Shown here: positions 46,505 to 54,839 of the stretch, in pieces
Numbering within the stretch: position 1 is the stretch's first letter
Layout of the letters: each line of letters opens with the position of its first letter
Made by a program: the position numbers and the translations under genes
Notes under the pieces: model-generated
Told to the model about the DNA's origin: nothing
Database searches by the model: none
What the model saw: the letters and a program-made list of their open reading frames with translations, nothing else
Origin: Tepidicella xavieri
GTDB taxonomy: Bacteria; Pseudomonadota; Gammaproteobacteria; Burkholderiales; Burkholderiaceae_C
DNA: 54,839 nucleotides
NCBI RefSeq assembly: GCF_004363315.1
Contig: NZ_SNYL01000016.1
Location: 1-54,839 of the forward strand
Direction: 5' to 3'

Positions 46505-47287
46505 ATGATCAATTCCTTGCACATCGCCAAAACCGGCATGCAGGCCCAGCAAACGCAGCTGGACGTGATTGCCCACAACCTGGCCAACGTCTCCACGGCA
46601 GGCTTCAAGCGTGGCACCGCCATCTTCGAAGACCTGATCTACCAGAACCTGCGCCAGGTGGGGGCGGCCGCCGCCGAACAGGCCGAGCTGCCCACCGGCT
46701 TGCAGATTGGCTTGGGCGTGCGCACCGTGGCCACCGCACGCACCTACACCCAAGGCAATCTGCAGCAGACCGGCAACACCCTGGACGTGGCCATCAATGG
46801 CGACGGGTTCTTCCAAATCGAGATGCCCGACGGCACCATCGCCTATACGCGCGACGGCACTTTCAAGCTCACCGCGCAGGGGCAGCTCGTCACCACCAGC
46901 GGGTATCCGGTGCTGGGCGGCGTGACCATTCCGGCCGAGGCGCGCAGCATCACCATCTCCACCAATGGCGAGGTGACCGTGCTGGTGGGCAACAACCCCC
47001 AGCCCCAGCAGGCCGGCGTGATCGAGTTGGCCTCATTCATCAACCCGGCGGGGTTGGAGCCCCGGGGGCAGAACCTGTTCACGCAAACCCCCGCCTCCGG
47101 GGAGCCCAACGTGGGGCAGCCCGGCACCGAAGGGCTGGGGCCGGTGCTCCAGGGCTATCTGGAAAGCTCCAACGTCAATGTGGTGCAGGAACTGGTCAAC
47201 ATGATCCAGACCCAGCGCGCCTACGAACTCAACTCCAAGGCCATCCAGACTTCCGACCAGATGCTGCAGCGCCTCTCGCAGCTCTGA
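46505..47287 (+). CDS. flgG: Flagellar distal rod protein FlgG
   Basis: A 260-residue distal rod subunit, the usual length. Start [20 protein letters not shown], then [29 protein letters not shown], the G-specific insertion after the motif, and the C-terminal [35 protein letters not shown] helix. The ATG at 46505 is preferred to a GTG one codon upstream; AAAGGAG precedes both. It follows flgF after 28 bases. Confidence 0.98.
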   Translation: MINSLHIAKTGMQAQQTQLDVIAHNLANVSTAGFKRGTAIFEDLIYQNLRQVGAAAAEQAELPTGLQIGLGVRTVATARTYTQGNLQQTGNTLDVAINGDGFFQIEMPDGTIAYTRDGTFKLTAQGQLVTTSGYPVLGGVTIPAEARSITISTNGEVTVLVGNNPQPQQAGVIELASFINPAGLEPRGQNLFTQTPASGEPNVGQPGTEGLGPVLQGYLESSNVNVVQELVNMIQTQRAYELNSKAIQTSDQMLQRLSQL

Positions 47288-47315
47288 AGGCGGGGGCTAA
47301 CCAGGAAGATTTGCC

Positions 47316-48008
47316 ATGACTTCGCATCGCATCGCAGGGGCTGCCATCGCCACGGTGGCCGCCATGCTCGCCGGCTGTGCCAACCTGTCGCAAGTGCCGG
47401 ACGTGGATTTGGTCAAAGCCCCCGAGAAATTGGCCTATCCCCAGTTGCAGGCCACGCCGCCGGCAGGCGTCACCGGCAGCCTGTTCACGCCAGCCAGCTA
47501 CCGGCCCGCTTTCGAGGACCATCGCGCCCGCCTGGTGGGCGACACGCTGACCATCCAGATCACGGAGCGCCTGTCGGCGTCGCAGCAGTCGAATACCGCG
47601 GTCAACCGCAATTCCGAGCTCAGCGCCGGCGTCTCGGCCTTTCCATTCATCGGCGCGGGCACCTTGGGCCGGCTGGATGCCTCGGCCGGTTCGTCTAACA
47701 CGTTCAAAGGCGACGGCTCCACCCAGGCCACCAACACGTTTTCCGGCAACATCACCGCCGTGGTCACCGAGGTGCTGCCCAATGGGCACCTGGTCGTGGT
47801 GGGCGAGAAGCAGATCGGCGTCAACCAGAACGTGGACGTGCTGCAGTTCTCGGGCACGGTGGACCCGCGCACCATCCGGCCCGGCAACACGGTGCAGTCC
47901 ACCCAGGTGGCCAATGTGCGCGTGCTCTCGCGCGGGCGTGGGGCGCAGAACGATGCGCAGACATTTGGCTGGCTTTCCCGCTTCTTTTTGACGCTTTTGC
48001 CGTTCTAA
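47316..48008 (+). CDS. flgH: Flagellar L-ring lipoprotein FlgH
   Basis: A 230-residue outer-membrane lipoprotein forming the L ring. The signal sequence ends in the lipobox LAGC with the acylated cysteine at residue 21. Family motifs include ADxxARxxGDTLTI-like [22 protein letters not shown] near 68-89 and [15 protein letters not shown] near 152-166. Length is normal. It lies between flgG and flgI. Confidence 0.97.
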   Translation: MTSHRIAGAAIATVAAMLAGCANLSQVPDVDLVKAPEKLAYPQLQATPPAGVTGSLFTPASYRPAFEDHRARLVGDTLTIQITERLSASQQSNTAVNRNSELSAGVSAFPFIGAGTLGRLDASAGSSNTFKGDGSTQATNTFSGNITAVVTEVLPNGHLVVVGEKQIGVNQNVDVLQFSGTVDPRTIRPGNTVQSTQVANVRVLSRGRGAQNDAQTFGWLSRFFLTLLPF

Positions 48009-48023
48009 AGTTTTTCGACAATC
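48008..48023 (+). promoter_or_regulatory. Second copy of the flgB-type motif, before flgI
   Basis: AAGTTTTTCGACAATC overlaps the last base of flgH and differs from the motif before flgB only by one inserted C. It could start an internal flgI-L transcript. Confidence 0.35.
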
Positions 48024-48073
48024 GGTTCATGCGCTTGGCGTGGCTGGGTTTGGAGGCCACGGGAAAGGCTCAC

Positions 48074-49216
48074 ATGAACCGATTTTTCTTTGCCCCTGTC
48101 TCCCGCGTGCGGCGGGTTCTGGCTGTCGTTGGACTGGCGGCCCTGACTGCTTGGTCGGCGCCGGCGCAGGCCACGCGCATCAAGGATGTGGCCGCCGTGC
48201 AAGGCGTGCGCACCAACCAGCTCACCGGTTATGGCCTGGTGGTGGGCCTCGATGGCACGGGGGATCAGTCCTCCCAGATGCCCTACACCGGGCAGACGCT
48301 CAACAACTACTTGCAGCAGCTGGGCATCACCCTGCCGCCCGGCGCCAATTTTCAGCCGCGCAACGTGGCGGCCGTGTTGGTGACGGCCCAGTTGCCGGCG
48401 TTTGCCCGGCCGGGGCAGGCCATCGACGTGACGGTCTCCTCCATCGGCAACGCGAAGTCATTGCGCGGCGGCACGCTCATCACCACGCCATTGCGCGGCG
48501 TCGATGGTGAGATCTATGCCTTGGCCCAGGGCAATCTGCTCGTCGGTGGGGCGGGTGCCGCCGCCGGGGGCAGCAGCGTCACCATCAACCACCTCAGCGT
48601 GGGGCGCATACCCGGTGGCGGGCAGGTGGAGCGCACCGTGCCCACCCCCTTGTTGCTGGGCGAGACGGTCGATCTGAATCTGAATGCCTCCGATTTTCAG
48701 ACGGCGCGGCGGGTGGCGCAGGCCATCAACAGCGCCATGGGCGAGGGCACGGCGCAAGCCCTCGATGGGCGGCTGGTGCGGGTGCGCGCGCCGCTGGACC
48801 CGAACGCCCGTGTGGCCTTCCTGGCCGATATCGAGGAATTGCCCCTGGAGCTGGCGCGCCCGGTGGCGCGGGTGGTGGTCAACTCGCGCACGGGTTCGGT
48901 GGTGATGAACCAGGCCGTGACGCTGGGAGCCGCGGCGGTGGCGCACGGCAACCTGTCGGTCAGCATCAGCTCCACGCCGCAGGTCAGCCAGCCGGGGCCG
49001 TTCGCGCCGCCGGGGGCGCAGACGGTGGTCACCGAGCGGGCCGACATCCAGGTCAGCCAGGAAGGCGGGGCGCTGATCAAGGTCGAGGCGTCGGCGCAGC
49101 TCAGCGATGTGGTCAAGGCACTCAATGCGCTGGGGGCCACGCCGCAGGATCTGGTGGCCATCTTGCAGGCCATGCGCGCGGCCGGCGCCCTCAAGGCCGA
49201 GCTGGAGGTGATCTGA
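48074..49216 (+). CDS. flgI: Flagellar P-ring protein FlgI
   Basis: A 380-residue periplasmic ring protein that surrounds the rod in the peptidoglycan layer. A signal peptide ([22 protein letters not shown], cleavage near residue 34) is followed by [31 protein letters not shown], the family start. The C-terminal [35 protein letters not shown] is diagnostic. The ATG at 48074 is chosen because it begins just before the signal; an in-frame ATG at 48029 adds a non-signal leader. flgJ begins one base after its stop codon. Confidence 0.97.
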   Translation: MNRFFFAPVSRVRRVLAVVGLAALTAWSAPAQATRIKDVAAVQGVRTNQLTGYGLVVGLDGTGDQSSQMPYTGQTLNNYLQQLGITLPPGANFQPRNVAAVLVTAQLPAFARPGQAIDVTVSSIGNAKSLRGGTLITTPLRGVDGEIYALAQGNLLVGGAGAAAGGSSVTINHLSVGRIPGGGQVERTVPTPLLLGETVDLNLNASDFQTARRVAQAINSAMGEGTAQALDGRLVRVRAPLDPNARVAFLADIEELPLELARPVARVVVNSRTGSVVMNQAVTLGAAAVAHGNLSVSISSTPQVSQPGPFAPPGAQTVVTERADIQVSQEGGALIKVEASAQLSDVVKALNALGATPQDLVAILQAMRAAGALKAELEVI

Positions 49217-49217
49217 C

Positions 49218-50111
49218 ATGAGCCTCGATCCGTCTTCGACCCTGTCGCTGTCGGCCCAGCGGGGGCTGGCGGTCGATGCCAAATCGCTCGATGCGCTCCA
49301 TGCCTTGGCCGGGCGCGACGACCGCGCGGCGCTGAAAGAAACCGCTCGTCAGTTCGAAGCGCTGTTCATGCGTGAATTGCTCAAGAGCATGCGCGAGGCG
49401 TCGATGAAAAGTGGGTTGATGGACAACGAGGGCAGCGACCTTGGCACCCAGTTGCTCGACGAGCAGTGGGCGCTGAAGATGACCGGGTTGCCGGGTGGCC
49501 TCAGCGAGATGATCGAGCGCCAGTTGATGCAGCATGTCCAGCCTGGGCCGGCCAACGGCTCAGGAGGGGCTGCCGCATCCGTGCCGAACAGGGCGGCCCG
49601 CGTGCAGGCGCCGGCCGGCGATGTGCCCCAGCCCACGCCCACACAGGCGGCCTTCGTGGCGCAGCACCGGCAGGTGGCGCTGCAAGTGCAGCGCGAAACC
49701 GGCATCCCGGCCAGCTTCATGATCGGACAGGCGGCGCACGAAACCGGCTGGGGGCGCAGCGAGATTCGCCATGCCGATGGTTCCAACAGTTTCAACCTGT
49801 TCGGCATCAAGGCGGGGCCGTCTTGGAAAGGACGGGTGGCCGAAATCACCACCACCGAGTACATCAACGGCGTGCCGCGCAAGGTCACGGCTCGCTTCCG
49901 GGCCTACGATTCCTACGCCGAATCTTTCCGGGACTATGCCCGCCTCATCAGCCAGAGCCCGCGCTACAGCCAGGTCATGGAGAACCTGCACTCGGCCCGC
50001 GCCTTTGCCGAGCAGTTGCAAACCGCTGGCTATGCCACCGATCCGCGCTATGCCGACAAGCTCAGCCGCGTGATCAACACCACCCTCAACGTCAAGCGGG
50101 CGCTGGGTTAA
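49218..50111 (+). CDS. flgJ: Rod-capping muramidase FlgJ
   Basis: A 297-residue two-domain protein. The N-terminal rod-cap domain (about 25-105, FEALFMRELLKSMREASMKSGLMDNEGS) is joined by a proline/alanine linker to a C-terminal glucosaminidase domain (about 140-297) with the catalytic glutamate in GQAAHETGWGRSEI and SNSFNLFGIKAG. It cuts peptidoglycan so the rod can pass. This dual-domain form is normal for beta- and gammaproteobacteria. Confidence 0.97.
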   Translation: MSLDPSSTLSLSAQRGLAVDAKSLDALHALAGRDDRAALKETARQFEALFMRELLKSMREASMKSGLMDNEGSDLGTQLLDEQWALKMTGLPGGLSEMIERQLMQHVQPGPANGSGGAAASVPNRAARVQAPAGDVPQPTPTQAAFVAQHRQVALQVQRETGIPASFMIGQAAHETGWGRSEIRHADGSNSFNLFGIKAGPSWKGRVAEITTTEYINGVPRKVTARFRAYDSYAESFRDYARLISQSPRYSQVMENLHSARAFAEQLQTAGYATDPRYADKLSRVINTTLNVKRALG

Positions 50112-50123
50112 AGGGAGACCGCC

Positions 50124-52136
50124 ATGTCATTCAACGTCGGCGTCACCGCCCTGACCACCAACCAGGCCGCCTTGCAGGTCGTCGGGCACAACATTGCCAA
50201 TGTGAATACGCCGGGCTACTCGCGCCAGCGGGTGAGCCTGGAGCAGGTGCCGGGCCAGATGTTTGGCAACGGCTACTTCGGCAAAGGGGTGCAGGTGGCC
50301 GCGGTGGAGCGCTCGTTCAACCAGTTCCTCACCCGGGAGGCCAACCTCAGCGCCGCTTCGGCCGCGGCGGCCAACACCCGCTACCAGCGGCTGCAGACGC
50401 TAGAGCAGTTGTTTCCCATGGGCGAAGCCGGCATGGGGCGGCAGCTCAACGGTTTTTTGAACGCGTGGGCCGATGTGGTGGCCTCGCCCACCAACCAGAC
50501 CGCCCGCGGCGTGGTGCTGACCCGAGCGGCCGAATTTGCCAGTCGCCTGAACCAGACCGCGCGCCAGCTCGAAGAATTGCGGGTGACGACCCGCGTGCAG
50601 ATCGAGGCCGGCATCGACCAGGCCAATCGCCTGACCGCCAGCATCGCCAGCCTGAACCAGCGCATCGTCGATGCCTTTGCCACCGGGCGCACGCCCAACG
50701 ATCTGCTGGATCAGCGCGACCAGCTCGTGGCCGAGCTCAACAAGATCGTGCAGGTCAACACCCTGGAGGCCGATGACCGTTCGCTGACCGTCTTTGTCGG
50801 CAGCAGCGTGCCCGTGGTGTTGGGCAATCGGTCCACGCCGCTGGTGGGCTCGGAAAGCATCAATGCGGCCGGTCGCTACACCATCGGCTTTGGCAGTGCC
50901 GAAGCGGTGATCAACGAGGGCTTGCTGGCCGGTGGCCAGCTCAAAGGGGCGCTGACCTTCTACAACGACGACGTGGCCGACGTGCGCAACCAACTCGGGC
51001 GCATGGCATTGTCCACCATCGAGCTGTTCAACCGCCAGCACGCGGCGGGGCTGGACCTCAATGGCGAGCCGGGCCGCGACTTCTTCAACCCGGTGAGCTT
51101 CGGCACGGCCGTCACGCGGCTGACCCCGACCTCCACCGCGGCCCTGAGCGTGTCGGTGGACCCGGCCGCCGATGCGCCCACGCGCTTCAAAGCCTCCGAC
51201 TACGCCGTGCAATATGTGGGCGCGGACCAGGTGGTCATCCGGCGTGTCAGTGACGGGGCTTATTTCGACCCGGGCACGGGCGAATTTTCGGCCACCAGCC
51301 CGGTGACGGCCACCTTCCCGGCCGCGCCCAACAATTTCCTCACCTTCGACGGCCTGCGGCTGACGCAAAGCGCCACCGGCGTGGCGGGGGACCAGTTCGT
51401 GTTGCGGCCGTTTGCGAGCGTGGCCGCTCAGGTCAGCGTGGCGCTGACCTCGCCTTCGCAATTGGCCGTGGCCAGCCCGGTGCTCATCGAAGCCGGCACC
51501 GGCAACGCCGACACCCTGGAGGTGGAGGCCCTGTACCGGGTGCCGGTGGCGCTCGGTGGGCCTCTGCCCCAGTCCGATATTGCCATCAGCTTCAACGCCG
51601 CCGGGCAGTTCACGGTGGCGGCCACCTCACCGGCAGCGGCGGTGACGGTGCAAAGCCCGGCGGGCAACACCCTCACGCCGCCGGGCGGGCCGTATGCCTT
51701 CACGTCCGGACAGGAAATCATCCTGGAGGTGGCCGGCCAGGCACCGCTGCGGCTGGTGCTGCGCGGGGCGCCCACCGATGGCGACACCTTCACCATTCGC
51801 AGCGCCGCGGGCACCGACATGCGCCAAAATGCCGGCAATGGCCAGGCCCTGCTGGCTTTGCGCGACCTCGATGCGCTGGACGGCTACACCCTCTCCGACG
51901 GCTACATTCCCGTGTTTGCCGCCGTCTCATCCAGCATCCAGGTGGCCAAGGCCGACAGCGAGTTCGCCACCCGGGTGGCCGATCAGGCCGAATCGGCGCG
52001 GGCCAACCAGGCCGGCGTCAACCTGGATGAAGAGGCGGCCCGTTTGCTGCAATTCCAGCAGGCCTATCAGGCCGCGGCCAAGTATTTGCAGAGCATCCAG
52101 TCGATCTTCGACACCCTGCTGTCCACCTTCCGGTGA
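50124..52136 (+). CDS. flgK: Hook-filament junction protein FlgK (HAP1)
   Basis: A 670-residue junction protein. The N-terminus VGVTALTTNQAALQVVGHNIANVNTPGYSRQRVSLEQ and the C-terminal NLDEEAARLLQFQQAYQAAAKYLQSIQSIFDTLL helix are diagnostic. It is longer than the ~550-residue enteric protein; the extra length falls in the middle (about 300-560), the variable surface domain. AAGGGAGA precedes the ATG. Its chaperone FlgN is encoded in this window. Confidence 0.97.
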   Translation: MSFNVGVTALTTNQAALQVVGHNIANVNTPGYSRQRVSLEQVPGQMFGNGYFGKGVQVAAVERSFNQFLTREANLSAASAAAANTRYQRLQTLEQLFPMGEAGMGRQLNGFLNAWADVVASPTNQTARGVVLTRAAEFASRLNQTARQLEELRVTTRVQIEAGIDQANRLTASIASLNQRIVDAFATGRTPNDLLDQRDQLVAELNKIVQVNTLEADDRSLTVFVGSSVPVVLGNRSTPLVGSESINAAGRYTIGFGSAEAVINEGLLAGGQLKGALTFYNDDVADVRNQLGRMALSTIELFNRQHAAGLDLNGEPGRDFFNPVSFGTAVTRLTPTSTAALSVSVDPAADAPTRFKASDYAVQYVGADQVVIRRVSDGAYFDPGTGEFSATSPVTATFPAAPNNFLTFDGLRLTQSATGVAGDQFVLRPFASVAAQVSVALTSPSQLAVASPVLIEAGTGNADTLEVEALYRVPVALGGPLPQSDIAISFNAAGQFTVAATSPAAAVTVQSPAGNTLTPPGGPYAFTSGQEIILEVAGQAPLRLVLRGAPTDGDTFTIRSAAGTDMRQNAGNGQALLALRDLDALDGYTLSDGYIPVFAAVSSSIQVAKADSEFATRVADQAESARANQAGVNLDEEAARLLQFQQAYQAAAKYLQSIQSIFDTLLSTFR

Positions 52137-52150
52137 TTTAAGGAACGGCC

Positions 52151-53473
52151 ATGTCCCTGACCCGCGTCAGCACCGCCAACAGCTACGATGCCACCATCAA
52201 CCGCATCAACCAGCGCAGCGCCGAGCTCGTCGCCACCCAGGAAAAGCTCGCCGCGGGCAAGCGCGTGCTGCGCGCCAGCGACGACCCGGTGGCCGCCACG
52301 CTGGCCGAGCGCGAAAGCAACCGCCTCATGCGCACCGAAGCCGATTTGCGCGCCTTGGAGCGCGCCCGCTCCGGGCTCGTCCAGGCCGAAAGTACTCTGG
52401 GCCAAATGGACGACGTGCTGGCGCGTTTCAAGGAACTGCTGGTCCAGGGCGGCAACGGCGCCCTGTCGGCGAGCGACCGCCTCAGCATTGCCCGCGAAAT
52501 GCGGGGCTTGCGGGAGCAGTTGCTCAACCTCGCCAACACGCAAGACGCCGAAGGCAACGCCTTGCTGGGCGGCCTGGGCGTGACCAATGTGCTGGGGCGG
52601 CCATTCCTCGACCTGTACGACGGACCGAACAGCGGGGTGGTGTACCAGGCCATTGCCGGCCAGGCCGCCCCCACCGAGACGGGGCTGCCCAATCGCGTCG
52701 ATGGCCGCTTCGCGCTCATGCGCGTGCCCACGGGCGATGGCTATTTCGAGGTCGAGCACGTCAGCGGCAACGTGCTGGCCGAAGGCATCGCCATCCGGAA
52801 CATGGACGACCTGATGGCCACCGGCTTTTATGCCGACCCGCCAGCGTTCAGTGAATTCAGCGTCCAGGTGAACTGGGACGGCGCCAATGCCACCCTGGAC
52901 ATCTACCGCTCCGACGAGACGGCCCCGATCCGCTCGATCGCGCTCGGGCCGGTCGTGCCCGGCCAGACGGTCGATTTGCGCCAGGCCCTGGGGGCGAGCG
53001 CGGTGTCGGTCGGCAGAGACGCACCGCCCGAGGACTATGGCTTCGACATCGTGCTCAGTGGCTCGTTCACCGCACCGGCCACCCCAGGCGGCCCGCTGGC
53101 CCAGTTCGATCTGCGGCCCAGCCGCAACGGCGATCTGTTTGCCACCCTGCAGCGCGCCATCGACGCCTTGGAAGACAGTAGCAGCACCCGCCGCACGCAA
53201 GTGTTCAATGCCGTTCACGCCGAACTGCAGGCCGGGCAAGACCGCCTGCTGCTGGTGCGCGGCCGCTTGGGCGAGCTGCTGCGGCGGGCCGACAGCATCG
53301 AGGGCCTGCTGCAAGACCGTTCCGTGGCGGGCCAGAAAGAACTGTCCAACCTCACCGACCTGGACATGGTCAAAGGCATTTCCCAATTCCAGACCCAGCA
53401 GCTGGGCCTGCAGGCGGCGCTTCAATCCTACGCACAGGTGCAAAGACTCACGCTGTTCCAGTACATTGCGTGA
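52151..53473 (+). CDS. flgL: Hook-filament junction protein FlgL (HAP3)
   Basis: A 440-residue junction protein, flagellin-like at both ends: MSLTRVSTANSYDATINRINQRSAELVATQEKLAAGKRVLRASDDPVAA at the start (ends shown) and LTDLDMVKGISQFQTQQLGLQAALQSYAQVQRLTLFQYI at the end. The middle (about 150-370) is longer than in enteric FlgL, as in many Burkholderiales. A TTTAAGGAA site precedes the ATG. The HDOD gene follows after three bases. Confidence 0.97.
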   Translation: MSLTRVSTANSYDATINRINQRSAELVATQEKLAAGKRVLRASDDPVAATLAERESNRLMRTEADLRALERARSGLVQAESTLGQMDDVLARFKELLVQGGNGALSASDRLSIAREMRGLREQLLNLANTQDAEGNALLGGLGVTNVLGRPFLDLYDGPNSGVVYQAIAGQAAPTETGLPNRVDGRFALMRVPTGDGYFEVEHVSGNVLAEGIAIRNMDDLMATGFYADPPAFSEFSVQVNWDGANATLDIYRSDETAPIRSIALGPVVPGQTVDLRQALGASAVSVGRDAPPEDYGFDIVLSGSFTAPATPGGPLAQFDLRPSRNGDLFATLQRAIDALEDSSSTRRTQVFNAVHAELQAGQDRLLLVRGRLGELLRRADSIEGLLQDRSVAGQKELSNLTDLDMVKGISQFQTQQLGLQAALQSYAQVQRLTLFQYIA

Positions 53474-53476
53474 TGT

Positions 53477-54700
53477 ATGGCTTTGAACCTGCTTGAACAT
53501 GTCGCTTTTGCCTATCAACCCATCTGGGGCGCGAAGCGGCAACTGATCGGCGTGCGCCTTCGGGTGCGGGCCGTGCATCCCGAGTCCGTCAGCGCGGCGC
53601 AACTGCTGCACCTGATTTCGGAAGAACTGTCGGCCGATTCGCCTTTCGTCGTGGTGTCGTTTGCCGAAACCGGGTTTTTGCGCGAGGCCCTTTCGGTCAA
53701 CCCCCACGAGCACGTCTGGCTGGAACTGCCCGACTATGGCGACCAGATACCGCCCGGGCTGGTGGAGGCCGTGGCCTATGCCCACCGCATGGGCCACCGG
53801 CTGGTGCAGGATGCGCCACTGGCGCGGGCCAAGCCGTTGCCGCCGATCGGGCAGGGCGTGCACCGCTACCTGCTGCACCTGTGGCCCGAGCAAGCGGCCC
53901 AGGCCCTCCATGTGGCCCAGCAGATGCGTGCCGGTCGCCCGGCCGACAGCCCCATCCTGCGCGAACAGCTCTACCGCGACATCGGCCAGCGCGAGCTGGC
54001 CATCCACTGCCTGGACGACCGCAGCGCCTGGGGCCTGTGCGGCTGGCCCGTGGACGACGTGCTGCGCCAGCACCAGCGCTACGGCGTGCCCGTGGACAAG
54101 CTCACGCTGGTGCGCGTGCAGCAGGCCCTCATGCGCGACGCCTCCATGGAAACGGTGGAAGACCTCATCCACCGGGACGCCGTGTTGACATTCCGCACCC
54201 TGCGGCTGGTCAACTCCCCCGTGTTTGGCGCCTCGCGCGAAGTGACCACCGTGCGCCAAGCCCTCATGCTGCTGGGGCAGCGGCGGCTGCGCGACTGGAT
54301 GCTCGAACTCATGCCCGGCGCTTCCGGCGACAGGGAACTGCTGCCCGTGCGACTGGGTCTGGTGCTGCGCGCCCGGCTCATGGAGCACCTCATGGAAGCG
54401 GGTTTGCAGCGCGATTTGCGGACCGAAATCTACGTGACGGGGTTGTTCTCCGCGCTCGACCGGCTCACGAACGAACCCCTGAACGCCGCCCTCAAGCGCA
54501 TTCCCATCTCCGAGGCCATGGGCGACGCCCTCCTGCGCGAGGCGGGCCCCTATCACATCTACCTCGACATCGCGCGCCGCATGGAGCACTTCGAGGAACT
54601 GCAACGGCTGCCTGCCTTGTGCGAAGCGGCCGCCTTCCCCCTCGACCACGTCAACCGCAGCCTCATCCGCACCATTGCCGGCTGGCGCAACACGCTGTAA
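53477..54700 (+). CDS. Degenerate EAL plus HDOD domain signalling protein
   Basis: A 407-residue protein with the YuxH-type layout: an EAL-like N-terminal half (about 8-190) and an HDOD domain (about 200-400). The EAL half keeps AYQPIWGAKRQLIGVRLRVR, but where active c-di-GMP phosphodiesterases have E-A/L-L it reads RLRVR, and the later metal ligands are not recognisable, so it is almost certainly inactive as an enzyme. The HDOD half has VEDLIHRDAVLTFRTLRLVNSPVFG and VRQALMLLGQRRLRDWMLELM, typical of the family and lacking the HD metal site. It starts three bases after the flgL stop and is probably co-translated, suggesting a flagellar regulatory role. Confidence 0.88.
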   Translation: MALNLLEHVAFAYQPIWGAKRQLIGVRLRVRAVHPESVSAAQLLHLISEELSADSPFVVVSFAETGFLREALSVNPHEHVWLELPDYGDQIPPGLVEAVAYAHRMGHRLVQDAPLARAKPLPPIGQGVHRYLLHLWPEQAAQALHVAQQMRAGRPADSPILREQLYRDIGQRELAIHCLDDRSAWGLCGWPVDDVLRQHQRYGVPVDKLTLVRVQQALMRDASMETVEDLIHRDAVLTFRTLRLVNSPVFGASREVTTVRQALMLLGQRRLRDWMLELMPGASGDRELLPVRLGLVLRARLMEHLMEAGLQRDLRTEIYVTGLFSALDRLTNEPLNAALKRIPISEAMGDALLREAGPYHIYLDIARRMEHFEELQRLPALCEAAAFPLDHVNRSLIRTIAGWRNTL

Positions 54701-54839
54701 GCCGAAAAAACCCCGCGCAGGCGCGCCCGGCCCTGGCGCCGTAGGGAACCTCTGCACTACCCCGCCCACTCGTTCGTGGCGACGAGTTGAGGGTCAATAT
54801 CGTTTCACATGACGGGATCGAAGCAGATGCTGAGCCGTC
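54701..54839. other. Right-edge region, possible start of another element
   Basis: No gene can be supported within these 139 bases. GC-rich sequence at 54714-54728 has a T-run only on the minus strand, as for a terminator of a minus-strand gene. From about 54743 GGAACCTCTGCACTACC resembles the end of some IS5-type elements as I remember them. An open frame (after TAG near 54741) and an ATG at 54809 both run off the edge. The nature is undecided. Confidence 0.25.

Noticed and set aside
45733-47287. flgF and flgG as a tandem duplication
   Set aside because: They are paralogous axial proteins with distinct, family-specific starts and lengths; this is normal in all flagellar operons.

Overview
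The window is a GC-rich chromosomal segment of a motile betaproteobacterium, most likely a Burkholderiales/Comamonadaceae-type organism. Three gene blocks point there: hemA-prfA-prmC-grxD, a giant DUF3683-type flavo/iron-sulfur protein followed by a HIT protein, a DUF971 protein and ubiE, and a flagellar block ordered flhB-flhA-flhF-(flhG-like)-fliA facing flgAMN and flgB-L. Protein families and gene order were recognised by reading; no search was run, so genus and species are not assigned. No rRNA, tRNA, CRISPR array or complete insertion sequence was seen. No gene-free stretch exceeds 300 bases.

Layout. 1-1.5 kb: an unrecognised membrane protein and a VapBC-type toxin-antitoxin pair. 1.6-4.7 kb: rplU-rpmA behind a good promoter overlapped by a nested palindrome, a terminator, then obgE and proB. 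4.7-9.9 kb: CNP1-like protein and rppH (minus), proS and a lytic transglycosylase (plus), a stand-alone Lon-like AAA+ ATPase and grxD (minus). 10-13.2 kb: hemA-prfA-prmC (minus, overlapping start/stop codons). 13.3-20.3 kb: a small membrane protein, the 1303-residue flavoprotein/Fe-S oxidoreductase, HIT, DUF971, ubiE and a Tim44-like protein, ended by a clear terminator.

20.4-26.0 kb: a CitA/CitB-type two-component system and a tripartite tricarboxylate transporter (tctC-tctB-tctA). This block sits between ubiE/tim44 and ubiJ-ubiB and is bounded by a terminator-like hairpin on each side. The right-hand hairpin carries the ubiJ start codon in its loop. 26.0-31.6 kb: ubiJ, ubiB, an FmdB-type zinc ribbon, aspS and a three-gene membrane cassette of YqjD/YqjE/YqjK type.

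31.7-54.7 kb: motility. motA-motB-cheY-cheZ follow a sigma28-like promoter. Next come flhB-flhA-flhF, an FlhG-like protein with no P-loop, and fliA. Facing them are flgN-flgM-flgA on the minus strand, with an excellent sigma28-like promoter in front of flgM. Then flgB-C-D-E-F-G-H-I-J-K-L run on the plus strand, followed 3 bases later by a degenerate-EAL/HDOD protein. Together these encode the stator, part of the switch signalling, the export gate, polar placement, the sigma28/anti-sigma switch, and the rod, hook, rings and hook-filament junction. cheA, cheW, receptors, flhDC, fliC and the fli genes are not in this window.

Most of the window is ordinary core genome. The best leads are the FlhG-like protein that keeps an FlhF-activator-like N-terminus but lacks the ATPase motif, the hairpins over the starts of ubiJ and flhB, the nested palindrome on the rplU promoter, the transporter block inside the ubiquinone neighbourhood, the Lon-like ATPase without protease, and the catalytically dead EAL/HDOD protein coupled to flgL.
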